Shown here: positions 1-7,268 of the stretch, piece after piece
Layout of the letters: every line of letters starts with the position of its first letter
Numbering within the stretch: position 1 is the first letter of the stretch
NCBI GenBank assembly: GCA_913042065.1
Contig: CAJWKB010000029.1
Location: 1 to 10,014, forward strand
DNA length: 10,014 nucleotides
Source: an uncultured Alphaproteobacteria bacterium
GTDB lineage: Bacteria > Pseudomonadota > Alphaproteobacteria > Puniceispirillales > Puniceispirillaceae
Direction: 5' to 3'
The notes under the pieces: model-generated
The model's input: only the letters and a program-made list of their open reading frames with translations
What the model was told of the DNA's origin: nothing
Database searches by the model: none
Translations under genes and position numbers: made by a program

Positions 1-908
1 TCATGATCACTGCCAATGTCGCGGCGGCCGACAGTCTGATTGGCGCGCGCAAGACTTGCGTTTTCCGTGTCCATGATGCGCCTGATCCAAAAAAGACAGA
101 CAGCCTGTTCGAGCTGGCCACGACAATCGGAGCGCCCTTTGCCAAAGGACAGGTGTTGCGTTCCCGCCAATTCAATAGTTTGCTTGCAAAGGTGGCTGAC
201 ACGTTGGATGAGATGATAGTCAATGAGGCGGTTCTGCGTAGTCAGGCAAAAGCTTTTTATAGCATTGATAATATTGGGCATTTTGGCTTATCCTTACGCA
301 ATTATGCGCATTTCACCTCGCCGATCAGACGATATTCGGATCTGCTGGTCCATCGCGCTCTTATCGACGCCGCAAGTGCAAAAAAGCCACCAGATGATGG
401 CCAAAATGGGCTGCCAGCCGAACAGATTGCCGAAATCTGCATTCACATCTCCAAGACAGAGGCCAGCGCTGCTGCTGCCGAACGTCGCACCATCGACCGC
501 TTTGCCGCTGCTTTGTTCACAAAAAGGCTGTACAATGTCGTAGAGGGGGTGATTGTCGGCATCACCGGTTTTGGTGCTTTCGTCCGGCTTGAGGATGGCG
601 CAGCCGATGGCTTTTTACCACTGGCTGGCCTGCCTGATGATTTCTACGATCTTGACGCGGCAGAGCGGTGTCTGACCGGGCGGCATAGTGGTTGGAGCTT
701 TACCATTGGCACAGCTTTGAAGGTAAAGGTTGAGGAGGTCACTCCAGTCAGCGGCGGCATTCTGCTACGCTGGATGGAGGGTGGTACGATCACCGAGAAG
801 AGAAAACGCAAAGTCTCCTCCTCCCACCGACAGACCAAAAGGGGCAAGGCGGACCGGCGTTTTGACAACAAGGGTACCAAGCGCAAAGGCGCGCGAAAAA
901 GGCGATGA
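1..908 (+). CDS. rnr: Ribonuclease R (3'->5' exoribonuclease), C-terminal part; 5' end outside window
   Basis: This is the last ~300 residues of an RNase II/R-family exoribonuclease, which degrades structured RNA processively from the 3' end. The visible part begins inside the catalytic RNB domain; the first residues (MITANVAAAD) match the conserved 'MI-AN--AA' segment of RNase R. The family signature HFTSPIRRYSDL lies at about residues 103-114 of the fragment. A C-terminal S1 RNA-binding domain follows (about 178-262, with the GFGAFVRLEDG strand) and then a Lys/Arg-rich tail (about 265-301). The S1 domain plus basic tail favours RNase R over RNase II. The ATG at position 3 is an internal methionine, not the start, since the family is normally over 700 residues long; the catalytic aspartates lie upstream of the window. 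The stop is TGA at 906-908. rpmG follows after 114 bp on the same strand. Confidence 0.95.
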   Translation, partial: MITANVAAADSLIGARKTCVFRVHDAPDPKKTDSLFELATTIGAPFAKGQVLRSRQFNSLLAKVADTLDEMIVNEAVLRSQAKAFYSIDNIGHFGLSLRNYAHFTSPIRRYSDLLVHRALIDAASAKKPPDDGQNGLPAEQIAEICIHISKTEASAAAAERRTIDRFAAALFTKRLYNVVEGVIVGITGFGAFVRLEDGAADGFLPLAGLPDDFYDLDAAERCLTGRHSGWSFTIGTALKVKVEEVTPVSGGILLRWMEGGTITEKRKRKVSSSHRQTKRGKADRRFDNKGTKRKGARKRR

Positions 909-991
909 TCCTGACTTGACAAAAGCCACGCAATCGCGCAATTTCCCGACTTATTCTAGTACGACGCATCTCCGTGCGGCATAACCATTGG

Positions 992-1008
992 GGTCCCGCG
1001 GACCTTTT
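992..1008 (+). promoter_or_regulatory. GC-rich hairpin plus short T run just upstream of the rpmG ribosome binding site
   Basis: GGTCC (992-996) and GGACC (1000-1004) form a perfect 5-bp stem with a CGC loop. Two outer G-U pairs can extend it. TTTT (1005-1008) follows, and the AGGAGA ribosome binding site of rpmG starts at 1010. It could be a weak intrinsic terminator for rnr or a leader hairpin modulating L33 translation. The T run is short, so a strong terminator is not certain. The structure is read directly; its function is inference. Confidence 0.45.
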
Positions 1009-1009
1009 C

Positions 1010-1015
1010 AGGAGA
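1010..1015 (+). promoter_or_regulatory. Ribosome binding site of rpmG
   Basis: AGGAGA lies 7 nt before the ATG at 1023, a near-ideal Shine-Dalgarno match and spacing. It fixes the start of the short rpmG gene. Confidence 0.8.
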
Positions 1016-1022
1016 AATAGCT

Positions 1023-1190
1023 ATGGCAAAGCCAGCCACCCTGCAAATCCGGCTCGTCAGCACAGCCGACACGGGCTATTTTTATGTCACTAAGAAGAAC
1101 CCGCGCACGAAGCCAGAAAAACTGGAAGTGATGAAATATGACCCGCGTGCGCGAAAGCATGTGCTGTTTCGCGAAGCCAAAATTAAGTAA
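1023..1190 (+). CDS. rpmG: 50S ribosomal protein L33, cysteine-free type
   Basis: A 55-residue basic protein that begins [20 protein letters not shown] and ends REAKIK. It matches the usual length and pattern of proteobacterial L33, including the T-KNPR-K segment and the [15 protein letters not shown]-terminal block. L33 is a small protein of the large ribosomal subunit near the E site. There is no cysteine at all, so this is the zinc-independent form lacking the two CxxC pairs found in zinc-ribbon L33 paralogues. The start is supported by AGGAGA 7 nt upstream. The gene lies downstream of rnr, in the same direction; rpmG near rnr is a familiar arrangement in alphaproteobacteria. The ROK-family gene starts 19 bp after the stop, so the two may share a transcript. 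Confidence 0.96.
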   Translation: MAKPATLQIRLVSTADTGYFYVTKKNPRTKPEKLEVMKYDPRARKHVLFREAKIK

Positions 1191-1209
1191 CCAGACTGTC
1201 TGCGGCTAG

Positions 1210-2103
1210 ATGCTCGGCCTGTCTATTGACAAAAATATGATTAACGCCACCATTCTATCGGACGGTGGCTATGTGGTTTCTGACTATCAGACCCCTACCC
1301 CCGCTGACAGCTATCGTGACTGCCTGCTGGCAGTGAGCAAAGCCGTCACTACACTTGAAACCAACGCCCCGTCTCACCGCCCCGCTGGCATAGCACTTCC
1401 CGGTATCATGCATGATAACATCATGCGGAACGCACCGCTTAGCTGGTTGAATGGCAAGGCCATCAAGCAGGATTTGCAAGCGGCCCTCGGGCGTGAGATC
1501 GTGATTGGTGGCTTTGGCGCCTGTTTCACCTTGTACGAGGCGTTGTACGGAGCTGGTCGTGAAGCTGAAACAGTGTTTGGCATGCATATCGATGCAAATT
1601 GCACCGGCGGATTTGTGGCTAGCGGACGTTCGATTCCTGGTGCCAATGGCATAGCGGGAAACTGGGCACATCTGCCGCTGCCAGCTCCGGTCCCCCATGA
1701 GTTAGACGGGCATGATTGTTGGTGCGGACGGACGGGTTGCACTGAAACCTTTATCTCGGCTGAAAGCATTGAACAGGATTATTTAAAAATTACCGGAAGC
1801 AGGGCTAATATCGTCACAATTGCCAGTGCAGCAGCCAATAATGACATTGTCGCCGAGAGTACGATACAAGTGCTTGAGGACCGCCTTGGTAGGGTCACAT
1901 CTGCTTTCATCACAATTATTGACCCCAAAGTGATTGTGATCGGCGGCGTGGTGGGAACGATGGAACGGATTTACGAGAAGGTGCCGCGCAAGTGGCCTGG
2001 CTATGTCACAGCACGCAATCCGGTAAACAGGCTTGTGCAGGCCAAAGGTGGCGAAATGACCGCTGCCGCCGGAGCAGCATTATTGGGGCGAATGCAGGTA
2101 TGA
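1210..2103 (+). CDS. ROK-family protein, probable pseudokinase (zinc motif kept, catalytic residues lost)
   Basis: A 297-residue protein with the length and domain order of single-domain ROK sugar kinases of the fructokinase/N-acetylglucosamine kinase type. Recognisable family segments are PGIM and RNAPLSWLNG (64-82), GANGIAGNWAHLPLP (144-158), the zinc motif CWCGRTGCTETF (170-181, with His154 as probable fourth ligand), IDPKVIVIGG (237-246) and TAAAGAALLG (284-293). The active-site motifs are degenerate. The N-terminal phosphate loop, normally G-D-x-G-G-T, reads LGLSIDKNMI. The second loop, normally L-G-T-G-x-G-G-G, reads IDANCTGG. The catalytic Asp of the ND-N-CF motif is Phe102 (GGFGACF), and the sugar-binding Glu of AGEWGH is Asn151. 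The reading frame is intact. A kinase role is therefore unlikely; sugar sensing or a structural role is speculation. No strong Shine-Dalgarno sequence is visible, and the gene starts 19 bp after rpmG. Confidence 0.85.
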   Translation: MLGLSIDKNMINATILSDGGYVVSDYQTPTPADSYRDCLLAVSKAVTTLETNAPSHRPAGIALPGIMHDNIMRNAPLSWLNGKAIKQDLQAALGREIVIGGFGACFTLYEALYGAGREAETVFGMHIDANCTGGFVASGRSIPGANGIAGNWAHLPLPAPVPHELDGHDCWCGRTGCTETFISAESIEQDYLKITGSRANIVTIASAAANNDIVAESTIQVLEDRLGRVTSAFITIIDPKVIVIGGVVGTMERIYEKVPRKWPGYVTARNPVNRLVQAKGGEMTAAAGAALLGRMQV

Positions 2104-2112
2104 GGCTGCCAC

Positions 2113-2922
2113 TCAGCGGCAAACGGGGGCCTCAATATCTTCAATTTTGGTCAAATCGGCAGCAATACTGAAATCTCCGTAATCGATAACATAATTGCGG
2201 ACGACACCATTGCGCTGCATCGCAAATTTAATTTCATATTCAGGCTCGGACGTTGTTGCCGTTGGCTTGAAATAAGCCACTTGGATTGGCCAGAAGCCGT
2301 TTTCACGTAGTCTGCCAAGATCTATTACATCCTCGGCCTTTTGCCAGCCGCCGACAACGGTGCTGGTGGTCATTAGCGCGTCGTCGGGTTCGCCTCCAGT
2401 AAAAATCGTCGCAGCCATCATGGTCTTACCGTTGTCAGCGGCATCAAGAATGCTTTCGAGATGACGAACCGGGAAATAGGTATCCTGCGGCAGCTCCAAC
2501 TCAGCCTCCGGATCTAGTGAGAAAAAGGCGTTCCCGCTATCTTTGGCCGACAGATCAGCAAAACCGCCAAAGTCTTTCCGCCCAAAAAAAGTACTGTCTT
2601 CTGTGACATCAAAGCTGAATTTATCGCCACTATCCGCTTCCCAAGATTCAAAATGAGATAAAATTCGGTCACTGCCGCCAGTGTCGTTGATAAATTCTAT
2701 CATGTAATCCTCAACAGAAACCCATCCATCACAATCTCGCTCAACGATAAAGGCCGATCTACCAACAACATTGACTATGTTTGAGTTTTGTACACGATCG
2801 TCTAGGCGCATTTCATAGAACGCCTTGTGCGCAGAGATGCCACCGGCGTAAGCACTCGGTGCTATCACTAAAAGGCCGACAAGGCTACCGGTCAATAAAC
2901 AGTTTTGATAGGTCAGTTTCAT
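2113..2922 (-). CDS. EipB-like periplasmic protein (DUF1849)
   Basis: A 269-residue protein counted from the ATG at 2922. It starts MKLTYQNCLL, followed by a hydrophobic stretch and a probable signal-peptidase site after SAYA (about residue 26), so it is likely periplasmic. The mature part resembles the DUF1849/EipB family, known in Brucella as a periplasmic beta-spiral protein needed for envelope integrity. Two cysteines sit where that family has its disulfide: Cys64 (ERDCDGW) and Cys268, the second-last residue (APVCR). An in-frame ATG at 2991 would add 23 residues in front of the signal peptide. I prefer 2922 because the signal peptide then begins properly, AAGAGAG lies upstream, and a good promoter (2948-2976) falls inside the longer version. 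Its stop is 9 bp from that of the ROK gene (convergent); rnd is divergent. The family call is from pattern memory. Confidence 0.82.
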   Translation of the reverse strand: MKLTYQNCLLTGSLVGLLVIAPSAYAGGISAHKAFYEMRLDDRVQNSNIVNVVGRSAFIVERDCDGWVSVEDYMIEFINDTGGSDRILSHFESWEADSGDKFSFDVTEDSTFFGRKDFGGFADLSAKDSGNAFFSLDPEAELELPQDTYFPVRHLESILDAADNGKTMMAATIFTGGEPDDALMTTSTVVGGWQKAEDVIDLGRLRENGFWPIQVAYFKPTATTSEPEYEIKFAMQRNGVVRNYVIDYGDFSIAADLTKIEDIEAPVCR

Positions 2923-2947
2923 TACGTCTACTCTCTTGGTGTTTGTT

Positions 2948-2976
2948 GAAATATGCCCAGAAATTGCTATTTTCAA
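2948..2976 (-). promoter_or_regulatory. Probable sigma-70-type promoter for the EipB-like gene
   Basis: On the minus strand TTGAAA (2976-2971) is followed after exactly 17 nt by TATTTC (2953-2948). The -10 box ends 25 nt before the ATG at 2922, leaving a short leader. This supports the shorter start of the downstream gene. Confidence 0.45.
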
Positions 2977-3060
2977 TAGGTTTGCCTTCACCTGCTGCGA
3001 TTTTTCCTCTATACCTCCGACAATCCATAGAGAACGCAGGTCCCGAAAATAGTGGTAAAT

Positions 3061-4251
3061 ATGTCACGCATTCCAAAAGCCCCAAACACCACCACATCGA
3101 AAACAAGTGAGCCAATTACCACCACAAAGGCGCTTGCCGACGTCATAGAACGTTACCAGTCAGCGTCTTTTCTGGCAGTGGACACAGAGTTTATGCGGGA
3201 AAAAACTTATTACCCGCAGCTCTGCTTGATTCAGATCAGCGATGGCAAGGAGGCAGTCTGTATCGATCCGCTGGCACAGGGTCTCGAACTCAATGCACTT
3301 TGGAATTTGATGCGCAATGAGGCCATTTTAAAAGTGTTTCATGCTGCACATCAGGATCTGGAGATTTTCCTAAATTTAATGGGTGACCTGCCTCGCCCCG
3401 TGTACGACACGCAGATCGCCGCAATGGTGATGGGTCAGGGTGATCAGGTTGGCTATGATAAACTGGTCAAAGCCGTTCTTGCACAGGATATCGACAAAAC
3501 ATCGCGATTTACGGACTGGTCGAAGCGCCCCCTCACTGACCGGCAGATTGCTTATGCGCTAGATGACGTGATTTTTCTGGCACAATTATACCCGATCATC
3601 ATCGACCAGTTGGACAAACAGGGGCGGGTTGCCTGGCTAGCAGACGAATTTGACCGGCTTGCTAGCCCTGATACCTACCGGACGACGCCTAAGGACGCCT
3701 GGAAGCGTATAAAAATTCGCCACATGAAACCCCCAGCGTTGCTACGCCTGATGCATCTTGCAGCATGGCGCGAGTATGAGGCGCAGACACGCAACCTGCC
3801 ACGCAACCGCATTGTGCGCGATGAAACATTGATAGATCTTGCTGGTAGTAACCCCAAAAACCGCGGCGCCTTTTCCAAGATCAGGAATTTCCCTGGCGGC
3901 ACCGATGGTAAGCTGATTGACCCGGTTCTCGAGGTTCTCGCGAAGACATCAACAGCATCACTAGATGACATCCCATTGCAGGATGATGGTAAAAGACCGA
4001 AGCGGCCACCAGTTGCCATTATGGAATTGCTTCGCGTTCTGCTAAAACATGTTACTGACAATCATGGCATCGCACCCCGCCTAATCGCCTCAGCCGATGA
4101 ACTTGAGGCATTGGCATTGGATGACAACGCCCCAATTCGGGCTCTTGATGGATGGCGGCGCGATATTTTCGGAACCCCAGCCCTAAAACTGAAAAATGGC
4201 AAGACCGCTATTGCCATCGAGAACAAGAAAATCCAGCTGATTGATTTGTAG
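3061..4251 (+). CDS. rnd: Ribonuclease D (DEDDy 3'->5' exoribonuclease)
   Basis: RNase D trims the 3' ends of tRNA precursors and other small RNAs. The protein is 396 residues from the ATG at 3061; an in-frame GTG at 3052 would add three. Numbered from the GTG, the DEDDy exonuclease residues are visible: Exo I DTEF (Asp44, Glu46), Exo II HAAHQDLEIFLN (Asp102) and Exo III YALDD (Tyr168, Asp172). The YYPQLCLIQI segment is typical of the family. An HRDC domain follows at about 216-295 (PPALLRLMHLAAWREYEAQ, then LPRNRIVRDETL), then the C-terminal helical region ending in GWRRDIFG. A Thr/Ser-rich extension of about 20 residues precedes the exonuclease domain. Neither start has a strong ribosome binding site: AGG at 3038-3040 is 11 nt from the GTG, and the ATG has only a weak match. 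The stop is 16 bp from the hdaA stop, which is convergent. Confidence 0.95.
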   Translation: MSRIPKAPNTTTSKTSEPITTTKALADVIERYQSASFLAVDTEFMREKTYYPQLCLIQISDGKEAVCIDPLAQGLELNALWNLMRNEAILKVFHAAHQDLEIFLNLMGDLPRPVYDTQIAAMVMGQGDQVGYDKLVKAVLAQDIDKTSRFTDWSKRPLTDRQIAYALDDVIFLAQLYPIIIDQLDKQGRVAWLADEFDRLASPDTYRTTPKDAWKRIKIRHMKPPALLRLMHLAAWREYEAQTRNLPRNRIVRDETLIDLAGSNPKNRGAFSKIRNFPGGTDGKLIDPVLEVLAKTSTASLDDIPLQDDGKRPKRPPVAIMELLRVLLKHVTDNHGIAPRLIASADELEALALDDNAPIRALDGWRRDIFGTPALKLKNGKTAIAIENKKIQLIDL

Positions 4252-4267
4252 GCAAGCCCCAAGGCAT

Positions 4268-4954
4268 CTATCTCGGATGTTTCTCTTGCTGAAGATTATC
4301 CTGACCTGGTTCCATTACAGATCTTGCCAGCGTAAGTGTGATTTGACTTTTGTTTGCCAGAGACAGACGGTCCATTCTGACAACGACCTCGCGTGCAGCA
4401 GCAAAGGAACGTTCCATGCGAGCAATGAGATACTGGAGCACGTTCTCCGGGGCATATAATTGCCGTTCAACAAAATTCTTGTGCAGTAGACCGTACAAAA
4501 GCGTGTCATCAGGCCCGTCAATCATCGCCAGATTGACAGCCCGCATCCGCGAAGCAAGATCGGGAACCTGCCAGGCCATCCTGGCCACCGGCTGGGTGCT
4601 GATGATCAACAGTGATCCACCAATGTCACGAGTATGGTTGAAAAGATGAAACAACCCTGTTTCGCCCAGCGAAACTATACTAAGATCAACGACAAAGTGC
4701 AGCGCGTCACCGAGACCTATAAGATCATTATCAAGATCACTTAGCAGTACCGCGCCGCTTTTTGCTTGCCAGACAGCTGCTAGGTGGGATTTGCCGCTCG
4801 CCTGCGGACCAGCGATGTTGAGCGCGCAGAACTGACCCACCCAATGCGGCCAGCGATCAATCCACTGAGCAGCAATGCTGTTACAATCACTGATGATAAA
4901 ATCACCATATTGTCTAGAACTGCGGATCGGTAAATCAAGAGGGAGCTGCTGCAT
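4268..4954 (-). CDS. hdaA: DnaA-related regulatory protein, HdaA/Hda family
   Basis: A 228-residue AAA+ protein without the DNA-binding domain of DnaA, as in Hda/HdaA. In known members the protein joins the DNA-loaded sliding clamp and stimulates ATP hydrolysis by DnaA, preventing re-initiation. The N-terminus MQQLPLDLP fits the clamp-binding motif of this family. Walker A is GPQASGKS (49-56), and the Walker B Asp is probably Asp90 (HFVVDLS). LFHLFNHTRD (101-110) and LLIISTQP (115-122, sensor 1) follow, then PDLASRMRA (131-139) with the box VII arginine finger at Arg136. The C-terminal ERSFAAAREVV/MDRLSLA lid (181-200) is typical of HdaA. The residue after the Walker B Asp is Leu instead of acidic, but Hda proteins vary there. 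The start lies 11 bp after the DUF2066 stop, so the two genes are likely co-transcribed. Confidence 0.9.
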   Translation of the reverse strand: MQQLPLDLPIRSSRQYGDFIISDCNSIAAQWIDRWPHWVGQFCALNIAGPQASGKSHLAAVWQAKSGAVLLSDLDNDLIGLGDALHFVVDLSIVSLGETGLFHLFNHTRDIGGSLLIISTQPVARMAWQVPDLASRMRAVNLAMIDGPDDTLLYGLLHKNFVERQLYAPENVLQYLIARMERSFAAAREVVVRMDRLSLANKSQITLTLARSVMEPGQDNLQQEKHPR

Positions 4955-4965
4955 CGACTTGCTGT

Positions 4966-6123
4966 CTAATTGTCCGTCAGCGAGACAACAGACTGATTAC
5001 CATCTTCTGTCATGACCAGTGACAATTCATGCGCCAGAAGTGCATTTTTTACGGCGGCCATGGTCCCTTCAACATTGACCGTAACCACCCCCGAGGTCAC
5101 ATCCAGCTTGCGGATACGGTAGCCATTGAAAACCGCAATCTGATCAAAAATCGCCAGCCGCGCAGCCCATTCTTGAAGTGACTTAATGGGCAGGATCAAA
5201 GTCATTTTCTGGCTATCATTGCCCGAAATTGCATTGGCCGCATACCAGCTAGCCTGCATCTCAAGCAATATCTTTGAGCGTGCAACAGCTAGTTTACCGA
5301 TAAGATCATTCGACACCGGCAGGTCAACCATCTTTGCCAGAGTTGTAATCAATTCGCCATCCCTAGAAAATAACTGGCCATCAACCGTCAAAACAGGAGT
5401 TGAGCCATCGTAATCAAGCCGTGCAATGACCAGCATAGTCTGCTCGGCCGCAGCAAGAGTCGCGGCATGGCTCAGCGTCACAGGATTAGCCAGGGCAAGG
5501 TCCTCAGCCCGCAGGCTCCGCTCGTTTATAATTGTCGGCTCCAAAAGCACAAAATTTACTAGACCGTTGGAGGTCTCAACAGCCTCACGCCAGCCCGACA
5601 GCCAACTATTATCCGTTTGCCACGCGCGCGCGCCATCTGGACCCTGCCAAACCGGTATAACAAGGATAGGAGGGCTAGGGAGCTCAGTCCAATTCAAACC
5701 ATCTGAACGGAACGTTGCTCGAAGACGGCTGGAATCAAAACAGAAATCGAGCAACGCAATATAGCGCCCCTCGAGACTGTTCTCCTCGGTGATATGAACA
5801 AAATCAGAAAATTGATCGAGATCATGGTGGGTCAGGAACTGACTAATTTTCTCGGGATCGTTCAATAGGCGTTCAAGCACCACTCTGAATGCGGTCTCGG
5901 CGGCAGCGCGCGTGCCAAGCTGACGCGCCTCACCAGCGGTGTCGGCTATCTGGTCAATGCTGACATTCTTGACGCCGAATTGTGGAGTGCTGCACTCTTC
6001 AGCATGGATCGGACGCGCGGCAAGCAGAAGCAGCAGAACAAGGCATAACGAGCTGCCTTTGATAGTGCTCAACAGCCCTAGCAAAGCACTGGCCCGACTC
6101 AAAATTAATACTGCATATACCAC
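4966..6123 (-). CDS. DUF2066 domain-containing exported protein, function unknown
   Basis: A 385-residue protein with a long hydrophobic N-terminus (about 24-36, CLVLLLLLAA) and a likely signal-peptidase site after PIHA (about residue 41), suggesting export to the periplasm. The segment RAAAETAFRVVLERLLNDP (73-90) and the later beta-rich region resemble the alphaproteobacterial DUF2066 family, whose function is unknown to me. Cys44 and Cys128 could form a disulfide in the mature protein. The start is GTG at 6123, supported by AGGG (6134-6131 on the minus strand) 7 nt upstream; no ATG lies before the signal peptide. That makes the leader unusually long, and a downstream TTG cannot be excluded. 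The gene is upstream of hdaA in one unit and divergent from purM, with 62 bp between them. This arrangement supports the family call, which rests on memory of the domain and its neighbours. Confidence 0.8.
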   Translation of the reverse strand: MVYAVLILSRASALLGLLSTIKGSSLCLVLLLLLAARPIHAEECSTPQFGVKNVSIDQIADTAGEARQLGTRAAAETAFRVVLERLLNDPEKISQFLTHHDLDQFSDFVHITEENSLEGRYIALLDFCFDSSRLRATFRSDGLNWTELPSPPILVIPVWQGPDGARAWQTDNSWLSGWREAVETSNGLVNFVLLEPTIINERSLRAEDLALANPVTLSHAATLAAAEQTMLVIARLDYDGSTPVLTVDGQLFSRDGELITTLAKMVDLPVSNDLIGKLAVARSKILLEMQASWYAANAISGNDSQKMTLILPIKSLQEWAARLAIFDQIAVFNGYRIRKLDVTSGVVTVNVEGTMAAVKNALLAHELSLVMTEDGNQSVVSLTDN

Positions 6124-6185
6124 TGAAAAGCCCTATGATACGAAACTTCTGACCTCTTATACCATTACCGACAGATGAAGCCAGC

Positions 6186-7268
6186 ATGTCAGACAAAAAT
6201 CTAAACAGTAAGTCGCTACGCTATAGAGATGCCGGTGTCGATATCGATGTTGGGGAAGAGCTTGTTGCAGACATTGCACCCCATGCGAAGCGCACAAGGC
6301 GAAGGGGAGCTGATGCATCTCTCGGCGGCTTCGGCGGATTATTTGATCTCCGCGCAGCCGGCTTTGTTGATCCAATTCTGGTGGCAGCAACAGACGGCGT
6401 CGGAACAAAGCTGGAGCTGGCGAAGCAATTGGAGCTACATCGGGGTCTCGGTATTGATCTGGTGGCGATGTGCGCGAACGATGTTCTGGCCCAAGGTGCT
6501 ATGCCATTGTTTTTTCTCGACTATTTTGCAACGGGCAAACTGGAGCCAGCAGTGGCGGCAGAAGTTGTGGGAGGTATCGCAGATGGCTGTCTGGAAGTCG
6601 AATGCGCATTAATTGGTGGCGAAACGGCAGAAATGCCTGGAATTTACCCTGCCGGGTCATATGATTTGGCCGGATTTTGTGTTGGCGCGGCGGAACGGGG
6701 CACTCTTCTCAGCTCGGGGATGGCGAAGGCAGGTGATATTGCCATTGCGTTGCCTTCTTCCGGCATTCATTCAAATGGCTACTCACTTGTTCGTAAGATC
6801 ATTGAATTCACCGGCGCGGACCTCGCTGCAACAGCCCCTGGTGAGACAGGTCGAACTCTTGGCGAGGCTTTGCTAGAACCAACACGCCTTTATCAGAAAG
6901 CCGTAAGCCGCGCACTAGCAATAGGCGGTGTTCATGGGATCGTGCATGTCACAGGCGGCGGTTTGATCGAAAACCCGCCGCGTGTGTATCATAACGACGT
7001 CACTCTTTTGCTAGACCTTGCAACAAAATCACTACCACCAATTTTTTCCTGGTTGCAGGCAGCTGGCAATATTAAGACATATGAGCTTGCCAGAACCTTC
7101 AATTGCGGTATCGGCATGCTGATTTTTGCGGCGCCTGACAGCGTCGATGCCCTTTTGACTGCTTTAACGGAGGGGCCCGAACCTGATGCCTGGATTGTAG
7201 GCAGATTGGTAGAACGGAAGTCCCAACCAGCAGTCATTTTGCAAAATAGTGAGCGTTGGGCTTCTTGA
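6186..7268 (+). CDS. purM: Phosphoribosylformylglycinamidine cyclo-ligase (AIR synthetase)
   Basis: PurM uses ATP to close FGAM to aminoimidazole ribonucleotide, the fifth step of de novo purine synthesis, in the cytoplasm. The protein is 360 residues, close to the family norm. It carries the standard motifs in order: YRDAGVDID (13-21), DGVGTKL (70-76), CANDVLAQGAMPLFFLDY (96-113), GGETAEMPGIY (144-154) and PSSGIHSNGYSLVRKI in the C-terminal half. The start ATG at 6186 has only a weak upstream GAAG. The 62-bp gap to the divergent DUF2066 gene must hold both start regions; I see TATA-like -10 candidates there but no convincing -35. The stop overlaps the TTG start of purN by four bases, so the two genes are almost certainly one transcript and translationally coupled. 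Confidence 0.97.
   Translation: MSDKNLNSKSLRYRDAGVDIDVGEELVADIAPHAKRTRRRGADASLGGFGGLFDLRAAGFVDPILVAATDGVGTKLELAKQLELHRGLGIDLVAMCANDVLAQGAMPLFFLDYFATGKLEPAVAAEVVGGIADGCLEVECALIGGETAEMPGIYPAGSYDLAGFCVGAAERGTLLSSGMAKAGDIAIALPSSGIHSNGYSLVRKIIEFTGADLAATAPGETGRTLGEALLEPTRLYQKAVSRALAIGGVHGIVHVTGGGLIENPPRVYHNDVTLLLDLATKSLPPIFSWLQAAGNIKTYELARTFNCGIGMLIFAAPDSVDALLTALTEGPEPDAWIVGRLVERKSQPAVILQNSERWAS

Noticed and set aside
916..957. TTGACA (916-921) and TATTCT (952-957) as a promoter for rpmG
   Set aside because: The spacer is 30 nt, far from 16-18, and no acceptable -10 lies 17 nt after TTGACA.
1255..1769. Two long minus-strand open frames opposite the ROK gene
   Set aside because: Both are shadows of the coding strand; their translations show no family motifs or start signals, while the + frame has clear ROK landmarks.
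1210..2103. ROK gene as a decayed pseudogene
   Set aside because: The frame is uninterrupted for 297 codons at normal family length and the zinc and structural motifs are intact, so specialised loss of catalysis fits better than decay.
4268..4954. hdaA product as a Walker-B-defective protein of special interest
   Set aside because: The acidic position after the Walker B Asp is variable across Hda proteins, so the Leu here is not clear evidence of altered function.
6124..6185. TATA-like boxes between DUF2066 and purM as promoters
   Set aside because: Candidates such as TATCAT and TATAAG (minus) or TATACC (plus) lack a -35 match at proper spacing, or would leave too little leader.
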